Positions 1 to 8,273 of a DNA stretch of 20,657 bases are shown here, in pieces (the stretch's first letter is position 1; each line of letters starts with the position of its first letter). The notes beneath the pieces are model-generated. The model was not told the DNA's origin. It saw nothing but the letters and a program-made list of their open reading frames with translations, and did not search any database. This DNA comes from CAZTGZ01 sp044339595. Its GTDB lineage: Bacteria; Bacteroidota; Bacteroidia; NS11-12g; UBA9320. A program made the translations under genes and the position numbers. The stretch is taken from contig JBIIVF010000030.1 of the NCBI GenBank assembly GCA_044339595.1, forward strand, positions 1 to 20,657. Reading direction: 5' to 3'.

Positions 1-1974
1 CGGTGCGGTCATCGCATAGCCATATTCAAATCCGAGCACGGCATATTCAGACAATAACGAGTTATAAATTTCAAATTTGTTGGGTCCGCCGCTGATGTTT
101 TTTAAAGGAATATATTCGAGTTCGGTATCTTCCTTTTTAACCACAGCATGACGATGTGAAAAGGTCCCGCGTTCACAATCCTGGCCACTCATCCGCACAT
201 TATATCCTTCTTGAAGCAAAGTGGCATAAGCCATCAATTCACCCATGGCCCAGTCGTATTTGTCACCGGTTATCATGGCTTTTCGGTCTTCAAAAATCTT
301 TTGAACTTTTTTTATCGGGGTATGGTCTGAAGGCAGAGAGGTGATTTTCTCTGCAAGTTCCACAAAAATAGCGGGCTTCACGGCCGTGTCCGGTGATTGT
401 TCGAAATCAGTGTATTCAGATTTTCTGTATTTCTGCCAAGTATTGGTTGGCAAATTCCTTGAAACGATCGGCACATCGCTGCGCACATCATTCAGTTTAC
501 TTTGAAGAAGGTCCTTAAAAGCCTGTTCCATTTGATGGGCCATGCTGGCTTCTAAGCTTCCTGCTTCAATCAGTTTTTGAGTGTATATTTCTCGAGGATT
601 CGGATGACTTGCAATGATTTTATACAACATAGGTTGTGTAAATCGAGGTTCATCTCCTTCGTTATGTCCGTATTTTCGGTAGCCGAGAATATCAATAAAC
701 ACATCACTTTTAAAGGTTTGACGGTATTCCATCGCCAAACGGATGACATGCACCACCGCTTCTACATCGTCGCCATTGACATGAAAAACCGGACTTTTGG
801 TGGTTTTAGCCACGTCGGTGCAATAAATGCTCGAGCGTGCATCCAGATAATTGGTTGTAAATCCAACCTGATTGTTGGTCACGAGATGAATGGTTCCGCC
901 TACACCGTATGCTTCGAGTGACGACATCTGGATGACCTCGTAAACAATGCCTTGACCGGCAATACTGGCATCTCCGTGTATCATCAAGGGTACGATTTTG
1001 CCGGTGTCGTTTTGGTATTTTCGCTCGAGTTTTGCTCGGGTAACCCCTTGTGCAACCGGATCTACTGCTTCGAGGTGCGATGGGTTCGGACATAAAGTAA
1101 GTCTGACTTCTTTTTGGAGGCTGGTGGTGTGGTTCGAAGTATAGCCCATGTGGTATTTTACATCTCCTTCGAAAATGGCATCCTGAAATCCTTTGCCTTC
1201 AAATTCGGTAAAAATCTCTTCATACGTTTTTTGCATGATATTGGCGAGCACATTCAGTCTTCCGCGATGGGCCATGCCAATGACGAATTCATTGATACCC
1301 AGATTTGAACCATATTCTATAACCGAATTCATTGCCGGAATAAGGGTCTCCAAACCTTCAAGCGAAAATCTTTTTTGACCGATATATTTGGTGTGCAGGA
1401 AATTTTCGAACACCACAGCTTGATTGAGCTTTTCAAGGATCAGCCTCTTTTGTTCGATGGTGAGATCAGGTTTGTTTTTAGAACTTTCCATCCTGCTTTG
1501 CAGCCATTCTTTTTTAACCGGATCAGAGATGTACATATATTCAACTCCGATTGATTCGCAATAGGTGGTTTCGAGATGAGCAAGGATGTCTTTGAGCTTG
1601 GCGGGTCCAATCCCGATTTCAACCCCGGCATTGAACGTCTTTTCTAAATCTGCTGCGTTTAAACCGTAGTTTTCGATGGCCAATGAAGGACTGTAATTTC
1701 GTCGTTCGCGCACCGGGTTGGTTTTGGTGAAGAGATGTCCGCGGGTGCGGTATCCATCATTGATCAAGCGCAAAACATTGATTTCTTTCAAGATATCTTC
1801 CGAAACGGCCTGATCTGAGATCCCGGTTAAACCGAGATTACCGTAAGCCAAGTCGAATCCTTCAAAAAATCGCTGCCACGATTCATCTATGGAAGATGGA
1901 TCCTTCTGCCACTGTCTATAAAGTTCGTCCAGTGAATTGATGTCAGTATTGCTTATATAGGAGTGTGAAATCAT
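1..1974 (-). CDS. sucA: 2-oxoglutarate dehydrogenase E1 component, 3' end beyond window
   Basis: Thiamine-diphosphate E1 subunit of the 2-oxoglutarate dehydrogenase complex, which decarboxylates 2-oxoglutarate and passes the succinyl group to the E2 lipoyl domain in the cytoplasmic TCA cycle. I translated the minus strand from the ATG at 1974 and found 658 uninterrupted codons to base 1. Residues about 4-40 form the N-terminal 2-oxoglutarate dehydrogenase segment (SLDELYRQW, DPSSIDESWQ). The active-site motif AHRGRLN is at about 235-241. The ThDP-binding stretch runs from HGDASIAGQG (333-342) to NNQVGF (367-372). HVNGDD (398-403) and YRKYGHNEGDEP follow. The visible part ends at FEYGYAMTAP, inside the transketolase-like pyrimidine-binding domain, so roughly the last 250-270 residues of a usual protein of a little over 900 lie outside. 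Any sucB partner would also be beyond the left edge. A near-consensus promoter lies 16-54 bases upstream of the start. Confidence 0.96.
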   Translation of the reverse strand, partial: MISHSYISNTDINSLDELYRQWQKDPSSIDESWQRFFEGFDLAYGNLGLTGISDQAVSEDILKEINVLRLINDGYRTRGHLFTKTNPVRERRNYSPSLAIENYGLNAADLEKTFNAGVEIGIGPAKLKDILAHLETTYCESIGVEYMYISDPVKKEWLQSRMESSKNKPDLTIEQKRLILEKLNQAVVFENFLHTKYIGQKRFSLEGLETLIPAMNSVIEYGSNLGINEFVIGMAHRGRLNVLANIMQKTYEEIFTEFEGKGFQDAIFEGDVKYHMGYTSNHTTSLQKEVRLTLCPNPSHLEAVDPVAQGVTRAKLERKYQNDTGKIVPLMIHGDASIAGQGIVYEVIQMSSLEAYGVGGTIHLVTNNQVGFTTNYLDARSSIYCTDVAKTTKSPVFHVNGDDVEAVVHVIRLAMEYRQTFKSDVFIDILGYRKYGHNEGDEPRFTQPMLYKIIASHPNPREIYTQKLIEAGSLEASMAHQMEQAFKDLLQSKLNDVRSDVPIVSRNLPTNTWQKYRKSEYTDFEQSPDTAVKPAIFVELAEKITSLPSDHTPIKKVQKIFEDRKAMITGDKYDWAMGELMAYATLLQEGYNVRMSGQDCERGTFSHRHAVVKKEDTELEYIPLKNISGGPNKFEIYNSLLSEYAVLGFEYGYAMTAP

Positions 1975-1996
1975 GCCGGTTCGCTTAAAACGATTG

Positions 1997-2028
1997 CAAA
2001 GATACGGCTCATGAGGAGATATCCCAAA
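1997..2028 (-). promoter_or_regulatory. Bacteroidota-type promoter of sucA
   Basis: Read on the minus strand, TTTG (2028-2025) is followed by a 20-nt spacer and TATCTTTG (2004-1997). This matches the Bacteroidota sigma-A consensus TTTG / TAnnTTTG with normal spacing. It predicts a start site near 1990 and a leader of about 15 nt before the sucA ATG at 1974. No strong Shine-Dalgarno sequence is seen, as is usual in this phylum. Confidence 0.7.
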
Positions 2029-2101
2029 CCTTGGAATCAGAATGGGATTTTGGAATGAAATGTTAAATCCAGAATGAGCAGTAGAAATGATGAAACGAAT
2101 A

Positions 2102-2146
2102 AGGAGCTGTAAATCAATATTTTGTAAAGAATGTTTTACAGCTCCT
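2102..2146 (-). terminator. Hairpin terminator after the T9SS cargo gene
   Basis: A perfect 12-bp inverted repeat (AGGAGCTGTAAA at 2102-2113, its complement at 2135-2146) encloses a 21-nt loop and begins 14 nt after the stop codon of the upstream minus-strand gene. A modest T-rich run follows on the minus strand. Its position and stem fit a transcription terminator that separates this gene from the sucA promoter. Confidence 0.65.
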
Positions 2147-2160
2147 ATCTCGGGTTAAAT

Positions 2161-5100
2161 TTATTGCTTCAACATCCGGTAATAATAAGCATCCTCTCCG
2201 TTGAGGATTTTTATCGTGTAAATGCCGGCAGTCAAATCCTTTAAAGAAATCGTCGAATGGTTACTGGTTTGTTCAATCACAGGGAAAGACATCACTGTTT
2301 TTCCTTTAGCGTCGATCATTTCAATCCGGGTGGTTGATGAAACATTTTCAGGAAATTCTATATTCAACATTTCATAGGCAGGTTGCGGATAGAACTTATA
2401 TCCATAAGAAACTGCATCATGCAAACCGGCGGTATTTACGATGATTTCGATCTCACTGGTATCGGTTCCACAGTTGTTGGTAGCAATGAGACGAATTTTA
2501 TAGGTACCATCACTGCTGTAAGTATGCACGAAGCCATTGGCAATAGCTGTATTTCCATCTCCGAGTGTCCAGTTCAGGGATTGATGATCTTTGGAGGTAG
2601 AATTAAGGGTGACATTTTTGCCATTTTGCACGTGGGTGAAGGAAGAAGTTGGCAGCGGATTTACGTTGATGGTCAAGCTATCTTCGTTAAAACAACCCGT
2701 GCTGTTGGTGCCGCGAACTTTGTAAACCGTTTTAATTTTCGGACTAACAGTCACTTGTTGCGTGGTAGGGCCATGTGACCATGAATAATTGACGGATTCA
2801 GAGGCAGAGGCAGAAAGGACGGCAGATTTGCCTTCACAAATCGTAGTATCATTGCCAAGAGTAACCGTTGGAAATGAAGCTACATTCACATAAACAGAGT
2901 CTGTTTTTGAACATCCGTTGCTACCTGTGATGGTGACATATTTATATTCACTGTTGAATGGAAGGAAATTCCAGCTTGCCGAAGAAGGTCCTCCTAGCCA
3001 TTCAAAAGAAGTGCCTCCACCGGCCGTGAGGGTAACCCGATTTCCGAAACAAATGGAAGTATCTGCAGATTTCGTCGTTTTTGGACTCGGGATAACGATG
3101 ATTCTCACACTGTCAACAGCATCACAACCGCGTGCATTTTTGCCGGTGATGATGAAGGATCTGGTTTGAATAGCAGTGACATCCCATTGAGGAGATGCGG
3201 GGCCGCTGAGCCATTTGTAGGAGGTTAATCCTGAAGCTATAAGGGATAGTTTGGACCCTTCGCACAAGGTTGTATCGGCATTTTTACTGATGGATGGATG
3301 ATCGACGGCCACGTTCACATTCAGGGTTTGACTACAGCCGTTGGTGGAGTCAAATTTTACCCTGTAAATGGTGCTGAAGGTAGGTGATACGGTATAGTTC
3401 GTATTGGATGGGCCGTTAATCCAAGTGTAGCTGCTGCCCCCTTTGGCTGCGAGCGTGATGGACTTTCCGTAACAGATGGTCGTATCGGGTGTGATGGTGC
3501 CGGATGGTGCCTGTTTTACGTTGACTGACAGAGAAGCCATGGCAGACAATCTGCAGGCATTGGTACCTCTCACGGTATAAGCAGTGCTTGAGGAAGGGGA
3601 TACATTGTTTTGAAAGGCATTGGGATTAGATACCGAAGAAGGAGGTAGCCATTCATAGGTGGATGCTCCTCCCGCCCTTACGAGCAAAGTTTCTTTTTCA
3701 CAGATGGTGTCTTTCGGAGCCGTGAGGGTAACCTTTGGAAAATTGATTTTACCTGTGTTGATGCGCACCAACAGGGCTACAAAAAAGTTGGAAGTAGCTG
3801 CGTCGGTCCAACCTGCCCCTCCATTGAAAAATACGGTTTGTGGGGTATAAAATGCCGTGGTATAGCCAAGGCTCATATTATTGGTGTTTCGCTGTTCTAC
3901 GGCTACAAAGTATGTTCCGGTATCGAGCAATTGTTCGCACGGGAAACGGAGGGTGTACCAGCTACCTCCTGTTCTGAGCGCCAAACTGGAGGTTGAAGTG
4001 ATGAGGGTTCCGGGGGCATTGGATGAAAAGGTGTACAATTTAACCCGAACGCTGTCTCCGGCAGTGGGGCCGGCATGATAAAAGCTGACTGAAGTTAGGG
4101 TGTCTTTAGCCTGTAAATGAAACATTTGTCCGATTTCGCCGGTTCCACCATTGAAACCAATCCCTCCGGTGTTAAATCCATTATCACGTGCAATGGTAGA
4201 GTCTGTAAGTCCTGAGCCGATATCGCGGGTGTGATTTTGAATGGTATCGGATTCATTGATCAACACACTGAAGTAGATTCTTCTTTGGTTCGAAGTATCT
4301 TTCGGTGAAAATGTACGCCCAAAATTTCCACCTTTAGCAGAAAATGCCTTGATAGTATCGAGCACTAAGGTGTCACTGTGATTTCCGCAAGTAGCGATTA
4401 CTTTAACACCGGTAATGTCTTTTACGCCATTGTTTTTTACGTTGCTTGCCAATGTAGATGGTTTTCCCTGACGCGGGGTAAAGAATACATATTGATTGAC
4501 AAAACGTTGGGCCGTGAGCAATTCGGCATCATAAACAGGAGGATTATATTCAAAAATAGAAATATCGTCTATCGCCATGTCAGTGGCAAAGTTGGGTCCC
4601 ATGATCGAACGAATTCTGATTTGTACGTTGCTGCTGTTGAATTTGCCAAGCGGAACATCCGCAACTATCCAACTTTCGCCTTGATTACCTCCTCTGGTCC
4701 AAACCGCATTGGTCCACACGCCATTGTCGTAAACATCGATGAATAAACTCCCCATGCCTGCTCCAAACATATGATAGGCAAAGGTGAGTTTGTAATATTT
4801 ACCGGTAGCTGAGAAGTCAAAACAAGGGCTCAGTAAATTAATGACAGCGCTGGCACAACTTGTGGCACTCGATCCTTCGGTGTACATATAAACGCCATTA
4901 ATGGTGCCGGGGTTGTAATCTTTGCCAGTGCCGTTTCCGGAAGTAGAATCGGTTGCACCCGGACCTGTACCAATAGAAACAGTTCCGGCAGTGTCAGCTC
5001 TCCATTCTCCATTATCAGACGGATCCTGAGCCCATCCGTTGGCAGTATCGCCTTTGATGGTTGCATCGCAACTGGCTGAAGTTTGGGTATTTCTGAATTT

Positions 5101-5193
5101 CTCAAAATTTTCTCTATATGGAAAATTTTTAATGCATTGTGACCACGCAGATAGGGTCATCAAACTGAGAAGGAGGGTAAATATTTTTTTCAT
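2161..5193 (-). CDS. Secreted multidomain Ig-like repeat protein with T9SS type A sorting domain
   Basis: Large cell-surface or secreted protein of 1010 residues; its ligand or enzymatic role is not evident. I chose the ATG at 5193, which gives a clear signal peptide (MKKIFTLLLSLMTLSAWSQ, 1-19); an upstream in-frame start adds 15 residues that would spoil it. Residues about 20-217 look like a MAM or jelly-roll domain (AIDDISIFEY at its end). About 220-330 resembles a CARDB-like beta domain, and 335-480 is another beta-rich module. Five Ig-like repeats follow (about 485-560, 561-630, 631-702, 703-772, 773-846), each opening with DT-x-(I/L)-C and holding a second Cys about 50 residues on. A PKD-like domain (847-919, LNWTLGDG) and a C-terminal T9SS type A sorting domain (about 933-1010: FYPQPA, then AGIYTIKI) complete it. 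The sorting domain predicts export through the outer membrane by type IX secretion. Adhesin or structural surface protein is the best guess. Confidence 0.9.
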   Translation of the reverse strand: MKKIFTLLLSLMTLSAWSQCIKNFPYRENFEKFRNTQTSASCDATIKGDTANGWAQDPSDNGEWRADTAGTVSIGTGPGATDSTSGNGTGKDYNPGTINGVYMYTEGSSATSCASAVINLLSPCFDFSATGKYYKLTFAYHMFGAGMGSLFIDVYDNGVWTNAVWTRGGNQGESWIVADVPLGKFNSSNVQIRIRSIMGPNFATDMAIDDISIFEYNPPVYDAELLTAQRFVNQYVFFTPRQGKPSTLASNVKNNGVKDITGVKVIATCGNHSDTLVLDTIKAFSAKGGNFGRTFSPKDTSNQRRIYFSVLINESDTIQNHTRDIGSGLTDSTIARDNGFNTGGIGFNGGTGEIGQMFHLQAKDTLTSVSFYHAGPTAGDSVRVKLYTFSSNAPGTLITSTSSLALRTGGSWYTLRFPCEQLLDTGTYFVAVEQRNTNNMSLGYTTAFYTPQTVFFNGGAGWTDAATSNFFVALLVRINTGKINFPKVTLTAPKDTICEKETLLVRAGGASTYEWLPPSSVSNPNAFQNNVSPSSSTAYTVRGTNACRLSAMASLSVNVKQAPSGTITPDTTICYGKSITLAAKGGSSYTWINGPSNTNYTVSPTFSTIYRVKFDSTNGCSQTLNVNVAVDHPSISKNADTTLCEGSKLSLIASGLTSYKWLSGPASPQWDVTAIQTRSFIITGKNARGCDAVDSVRIIVIPSPKTTKSADTSICFGNRVTLTAGGGTSFEWLGGPSSASWNFLPFNSEYKYVTITGSNGCSKTDSVYVNVASFPTVTLGNDTTICEGKSAVLSASASESVNYSWSHGPTTQQVTVSPKIKTVYKVRGTNSTGCFNEDSLTINVNPLPTSSFTHVQNGKNVTLNSTSKDHQSLNWTLGDGNTAIANGFVHTYSSDGTYKIRLIATNNCGTDTSEIEIIVNTAGLHDAVSYGYKFYPQPAYEMLNIEFPENVSSTTRIEMIDAKGKTVMSFPVIEQTSNHSTISLKDLTAGIYTIKILNGEDAYYYRMLKQ

Positions 5194-5210
5194 AGGTCGA
5201 AATTGATTAT

Positions 5211-5241
5211 CGAAAGTAAATAAAAAAAGGAAAAGCACGAA
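5211..5241 (-). promoter_or_regulatory. Possible promoter of the T9SS cargo gene
   Basis: On the minus strand TTCG (5241-5238), a 19-nt spacer and TACTTTCG (5218-5211) match TTTG / TAnnTTTG with one mismatch in each box. It lies between the PPK2 stop (5247) and the cargo-gene ATG (5193). It would let the cargo gene be transcribed separately from PPK2, although the 53-bp gap also allows read-through. Confidence 0.35.
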
Positions 5242-5246
5242 ACTTT

Positions 5247-6140
5247 CTATTCCGCCATCAATTGAACGCGCGCTTCTTTCAAGGCTGCGAGTTCCACCTC
5301 ACCTATTTTAGGATAGGAAAGATTTAGACTTTGCAGTTTTTCAACGATGATTTTGCAAACCGCGGCCCGCATAAACCATTTTTTATCCGCCGGAATGACA
5401 AACCAGGGCGCGTGTGGGGCCGCCGTCTCTTTGATGGCAGATTCGTAAGCAGCTTGATATTGATCCCATAACGCCCTTTCTTTCACGTCGCCCAAACTAA
5501 ATTTCCAGTTCTTTTCTTGTTCGTCAATTCGGCTCAGGAAACGCTGTTTTTGTTCTTCTTTAGAAACATTTAGAAAAAATTTCAAAATAACGGTTCCATT
5601 TTCGGCGAGTTGTTTTTCATGACTGCGTATGCTTTCATAGCGCCGTTTCCAGAATGTTTTGTCCAGGTGTTTTAGTTCTGTAATGCCCGGAATTCTTTGA
5701 TTGAGAATGATTTGCGGATGCACCTTGGTCACCAGCACTTCTTCATAATAAGAGCGATTGAAGATACTCACACGACCTCTTTCCGGCAAACAAAGATTGG
5801 TGCGCCACAGATAATCGTGGTCAATTTCTAGGGAACTCGGAACTTTAAAACTAAAAACATTTCCGGCTTGAGGGAACATTCCTGAAAAAACATGGCTGAT
5901 GGTGCTGTCTTTGCCGGCTGCATCCATCGCTTGAAAAATGATGAGAACGGAGTGATTATCCTTGGCATAGAGTAATTGTTGTAACTCGTATAACAACCTT
6001 TTTTGTTCATCGAGCAATGCTTGTCCTTCGGATTTGTCTCTGAGCGAGGCGGTATAATCCGTTTTAAATTGAGCAAGGGAAAATTCTTTTCCGCTGATTA
6101 CAGACAGTTTTGGATCTTTGATAAGTTTCACACAGGGCAC
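5247..6140 (-). CDS. Polyphosphate kinase 2 family protein (polyP:nucleotide phosphotransferase)
   Basis: Soluble P-loop enzyme that transfers phosphate between polyphosphate and AMP or ADP, linking polyP stores to nucleotide pools. The 297-residue protein has the PPK2 Walker A MDAAGKDST (about 72-80, Lys77), the conserved DHDYLWR (107-113), the GRVSIFNRSYYEEVLVTKVHP block (122-142) and the lid-region Arg-rich stretch WKRRYESIRSHEKQL. Length and the LWR / FNRSYYEE pattern resemble class III or class I enzymes; substrate preference (AMP, ADP or both) cannot be settled by eye. Walker A has Ser where many members have Gly after GKD. There is no ATG: the start is GTG at 6140 or the GTG at 6131, and an in-frame TGA lies just upstream. 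The gene diverges from the MBL-fold gene across about 120 bp, in which I see no clear consensus promoter. The T9SS cargo gene follows 53 bp downstream. Confidence 0.9.
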   Translation of the reverse strand: MPCVKLIKDPKLSVISGKEFSLAQFKTDYTASLRDKSEGQALLDEQKRLLYELQQLLYAKDNHSVLIIFQAMDAAGKDSTISHVFSGMFPQAGNVFSFKVPSSLEIDHDYLWRTNLCLPERGRVSIFNRSYYEEVLVTKVHPQIILNQRIPGITELKHLDKTFWKRRYESIRSHEKQLAENGTVILKFFLNVSKEEQKQRFLSRIDEQEKNWKFSLGDVKERALWDQYQAAYESAIKETAAPHAPWFVIPADKKWFMRAAVCKIIVEKLQSLNLSYPKIGEVELAALKEARVQLMAE

Positions 6141-6263
6141 CTTTGGCTGGCAATTTAATCATTCAGATGTCTAATGCCATTATAAAAATCAGTCGTTGAA
6201 ATGATAATATTTAATCGGAGAATTCTAGAGGATTAATAACTTGCGCTTCATACATTCGTGATT

Positions 6264-7676
6264 ATGAAAATTAAATTTTGCGGAGCAGCCGGAACCGTTA
6301 CCGGAAGTAGTTATTTACTCACCCTCGATGATGGAACTAAAATTTTGCTTGATTGTGGACTCTATCAGGGCCATGAAGAAGAATTTGAGAATTTTAACCT
6401 GAAATGGAGTTTTAATCCTGCTGAAATCGACCTCATGATTTTGTCGCACGCCCATATTGATCATTCAGGAAGGATCCCGAAATTGGTGAGGGATGGATTT
6501 GATGGAGAAATTTATTGTACCTCAGCAACCCGTGATTTGTGCGCCATCATGCTCCAAGACAGTGCCATTATTCAGGAAAGAGATGCAGAATACAAAAAGG
6601 AGAGACTAGCCAGAAAGGGACATAAGTCAGATCATATTGAACCCCTTTATGTGCTTGAAGATGCGATTCGCAGTATGGGACATTTTGTTTCTTCCGGATA
6701 CAACAGATGGATTAAGATCAGAAATGGAATTTCTGTGATTTTTAAAGATAGCGGACATATCTTGGGGAGTGCATCGGTAACCTTGAAGATTGATCGGGAA
6801 GGTCAGGAACCGATGATGTTTGGTTTTACAGGTGATATTGGAAGACCCAATAGACCGATCCTCAAAGATCCGCAAACCATGCCCGATGTGGATTATCTGA
6901 TTTGTGAAAGTACGTATGGAGGCGTAAAGCATGATTTGGCATCGAGTGATTTGGAAAACCTATTGCGCGTTATTCGGGATACTTGTATCAATAGACGGGG
7001 GAATCTCATTATTCCGGCATTTAGTGTAGGCAGAACTCAAGAGATAGTATATATGCTTGATCAGCTCGAAAATGAAGGAAAATTGCCTCACATTAAGGTA
7101 TTTGTGGATAGCCCGATGGCCGTGAATGCCACCGATATTTTTATGATGCATCCTGAATGTTTTGATGATCAGGTCAATCGGTATATGGCCAGTGATCCGA
7201 ATCCTTTTGGTTTTAATGGGCTCAGTTATGTGCGGGATGTGGAAGCGTCTAAGGCTATTAATGACTATAATGATCCATGCATCATTGTTTCCGCAAGTGG
7301 TATGATGAATGCGGGCAGAGTGAAGCACCATTTGCGCAATAACCTTTCTGATCCGGATTGCACCGTTTTGGTGGTGGGTTATTGTGCTTCCGGCACCCTG
7401 GGAGCTCATTTGCGCAATGGAGAAAAGACCGTTTTTATTTTCGGAAAGGAAATAGAAGTTCGTGCCAGAATTGAAATCATGGACTCATTCAGTGCGCATG
7501 GTGATGAAGGGGAAATGATCGATTTTCTGGAACCCTTAGATAAGAAAAAGTTGAAGCAGATATTTCTGGTGCATGGAGAGACAGAGAAGAGACAACTATT
7601 CAAAGAAGCGCTGGAAAGATCAGGGCACCGGCATATAATTTTGCCGTCGTTGAAGGAGTCGTTTGACTTAGGTTGA
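6264..7676 (+). CDS. Beta-CASP metallo-beta-lactamase fold RNase-like protein
   Basis: Zinc-dependent nuclease-family protein of the RNA-specific beta-CASP type (related to CPSF73/Ysh1 and bacterial homologues), probably acting on RNA in the cytoplasm. All metal and beta-CASP motifs are visible: HAHIDH (62-67), GHILGSA (His165), TGDIG (Asp191), ESTYGG with the acidic motif A residue (Glu215), the motif B region GRVKHHL (351-357), SAHGDEGE (motif C, His412) and LVHGE (His437). The RMMBL C-terminal segment is intact, and 470 residues is normal for the group. I prefer the ATG at 6264; a GTG at 6258 would add only two residues. It appears to be a single-gene unit, followed by the truncated transposase on the other strand. 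The active site looks complete, so it is probably functional. DNA rather than RNA substrate cannot be excluded from sequence. Confidence 0.93.
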   Translation: MKIKFCGAAGTVTGSSYLLTLDDGTKILLDCGLYQGHEEEFENFNLKWSFNPAEIDLMILSHAHIDHSGRIPKLVRDGFDGEIYCTSATRDLCAIMLQDSAIIQERDAEYKKERLARKGHKSDHIEPLYVLEDAIRSMGHFVSSGYNRWIKIRNGISVIFKDSGHILGSASVTLKIDREGQEPMMFGFTGDIGRPNRPILKDPQTMPDVDYLICESTYGGVKHDLASSDLENLLRVIRDTCINRRGNLIIPAFSVGRTQEIVYMLDQLENEGKLPHIKVFVDSPMAVNATDIFMMHPECFDDQVNRYMASDPNPFGFNGLSYVRDVEASKAINDYNDPCIIVSASGMMNAGRVKHHLRNNLSDPDCTVLVVGYCASGTLGAHLRNGEKTVFIFGKEIEVRARIEIMDSFSAHGDEGEMIDFLEPLDKKKLKQIFLVHGETEKRQLFKEALERSGHRHIILPSLKESFDLG

Positions 7677-7687
7677 GGGTGTTTTTT

Positions 7688-7999
7688 TTACCCTTCAAGG
7701 GAGTCCAACCCTTGAAGGGTGTCGGTCCCTTGAAGGGTTGGAGAGGTCAACAATAACGATTTACCGGTTGAAAATTGAGCCCTAATCTCGACTTCTGATT
7801 TGAAACGAATCAACAAATGCAAATGATTCGGCATCAAGCAAAAAGCACCGGTTTCGGCAATCGGGTCGATGTACTGAAAATACTTCCAAAGAAAATAACG
7901 GTAATTGTCGTCAATTCTAAAGAGATTTTCACTTCCACTGGCGTGGGTGTAGAGATGGTATATCATCTCTGGTTCTAAAAAGATTCTTGGGTCTGACAT
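7688..7999 (-). CDS. Truncated REP-associated tyrosine transposase (Y1/HUH, RAYT)
   Basis: Fragment of an IS200-like Y1 transposase of the REP-associated type. I start it at the ATG at 7999 (103 residues); an in-frame start at 8020 adds seven. Visible family features are IYHLYTHASGSENLF (13-27), NYRYFLWKYFQYI (32-44), the block AFCLMPNHLHLLIRF (52-66) with the HUH pair His59 and His61, and QFS (75-77). Full-length relatives run to roughly 180-220 residues and carry the catalytic Tyr in a later helix. That helix is missing here: after QFS the frame enters three in-phase copies of an 18-bp palindromic repeat (SPTLQG, TDTLQG, LDSLEG) and stops at 7688. The MBL-fold gene ends 11 bp beyond, so no C-terminal half can be present. 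It is probably inactive, a remnant of the element that mobilised or spread the palindromes. Family assignment is firm; whether the peptide is expressed is unknown. Confidence 0.8.
   Translation of the reverse strand: MSDPRIFLEPEMIYHLYTHASGSENLFRIDDNYRYFLWKYFQYIDPIAETGAFCLMPNHLHLLIRFKSEVEIRAQFSTGKSLLLTSPTLQGTDTLQGLDSLEG
7691..7744. repeat. Three 18-bp tandem palindromic (REP-like) repeats
   Basis: Palindromic cores CCCTT(C/G)AAGGG occur at 7691-7701, 7709-7719 and 7727-7737, exactly 18 bp apart, separated by 7-bp linkers that differ. Each unit adds six codons to the transposase frame without shifting it. Single-stranded, each core folds into a small hairpin, and neighbouring cores can also pair with each other. 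This is the kind of structured repeat a RAYT recognises. It also sits just after the MBL-fold gene and an eight-T run (7682-7689), so it may influence 3'-end formation there. Confidence 0.85.
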
Positions 8000-8219
8000 A
8001 TGGGGGGTGGGTTTATACAAATTTACTGATAGACGCGTTTACCGTTCTGTTTATTTAGCCTTGGTACTTGTGTGTTCGAATCGTTATTCTACCAAAGGTT
8101 CGTTTTTTTAGTCGAGTAAATGGTAGACTTTTTTCATTTAGCTACTTCATTATTTCTCAAAGCAACCGCCCTATTCATACCCAATATATTTCTCATCATC
8201 ATCCGGTTTTTATTTTTCC

Positions 8220-8250
8220 TTTGAATTAACGATCTAGCAGAATAGATTTG
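8220..8250 (+). promoter_or_regulatory. Consensus Bacteroidota promoter of icd
   Basis: TTTG (8220-8223), a 19-nt spacer and TAGATTTG (8243-8250) match the TTTG / TAnnTTTG consensus exactly. The predicted start site near 8256-8258 leaves a leader of about 17 nt before the icd ATG at 8274. The rest of the region upstream (8021-8219) holds no gene or RNA that I can recognise. Confidence 0.78.
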
Positions 8251-8273
8251 CACCTCAATCAAATAAAATTCCC

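Noticed and set aside
577..921. 114-codon plus-strand reading frame
   Set aside because: It lies wholly antisense to the well-supported sucA frame and its translation has no recognisable features.
2383..2778. 131-codon plus-strand reading frame
   Set aside because: It is antisense to the C-terminal domains of the T9SS cargo gene; the opposite frame has continuous domain-level support.
5194..5238. Upstream in-frame start that would extend the T9SS cargo protein by 15 residues
   Set aside because: The extension would precede a normal signal peptide and overlaps the candidate promoter; the ATG at 5193 explains the N-terminus better.
6241..6258. Possible promoter TACATTCG before the MBL-fold gene
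   Set aside because: It resembles TAnnTTTG with one mismatch, but there is no TTTG at proper spacing and the start site would fall on the start codon.
6960..7409. 149-codon minus-strand reading frame
   Set aside because: It is antisense to the conserved core of the MBL-fold gene and matches nothing recognisable.
8066..8094. tRNA-like 3' end: TTCGAAT T-loop motif followed by ACCA
   Set aside because: The flanking bases do not form a five-pair T-stem and no matching acceptor, D or anticodon arms are found upstream. It looks like chance.
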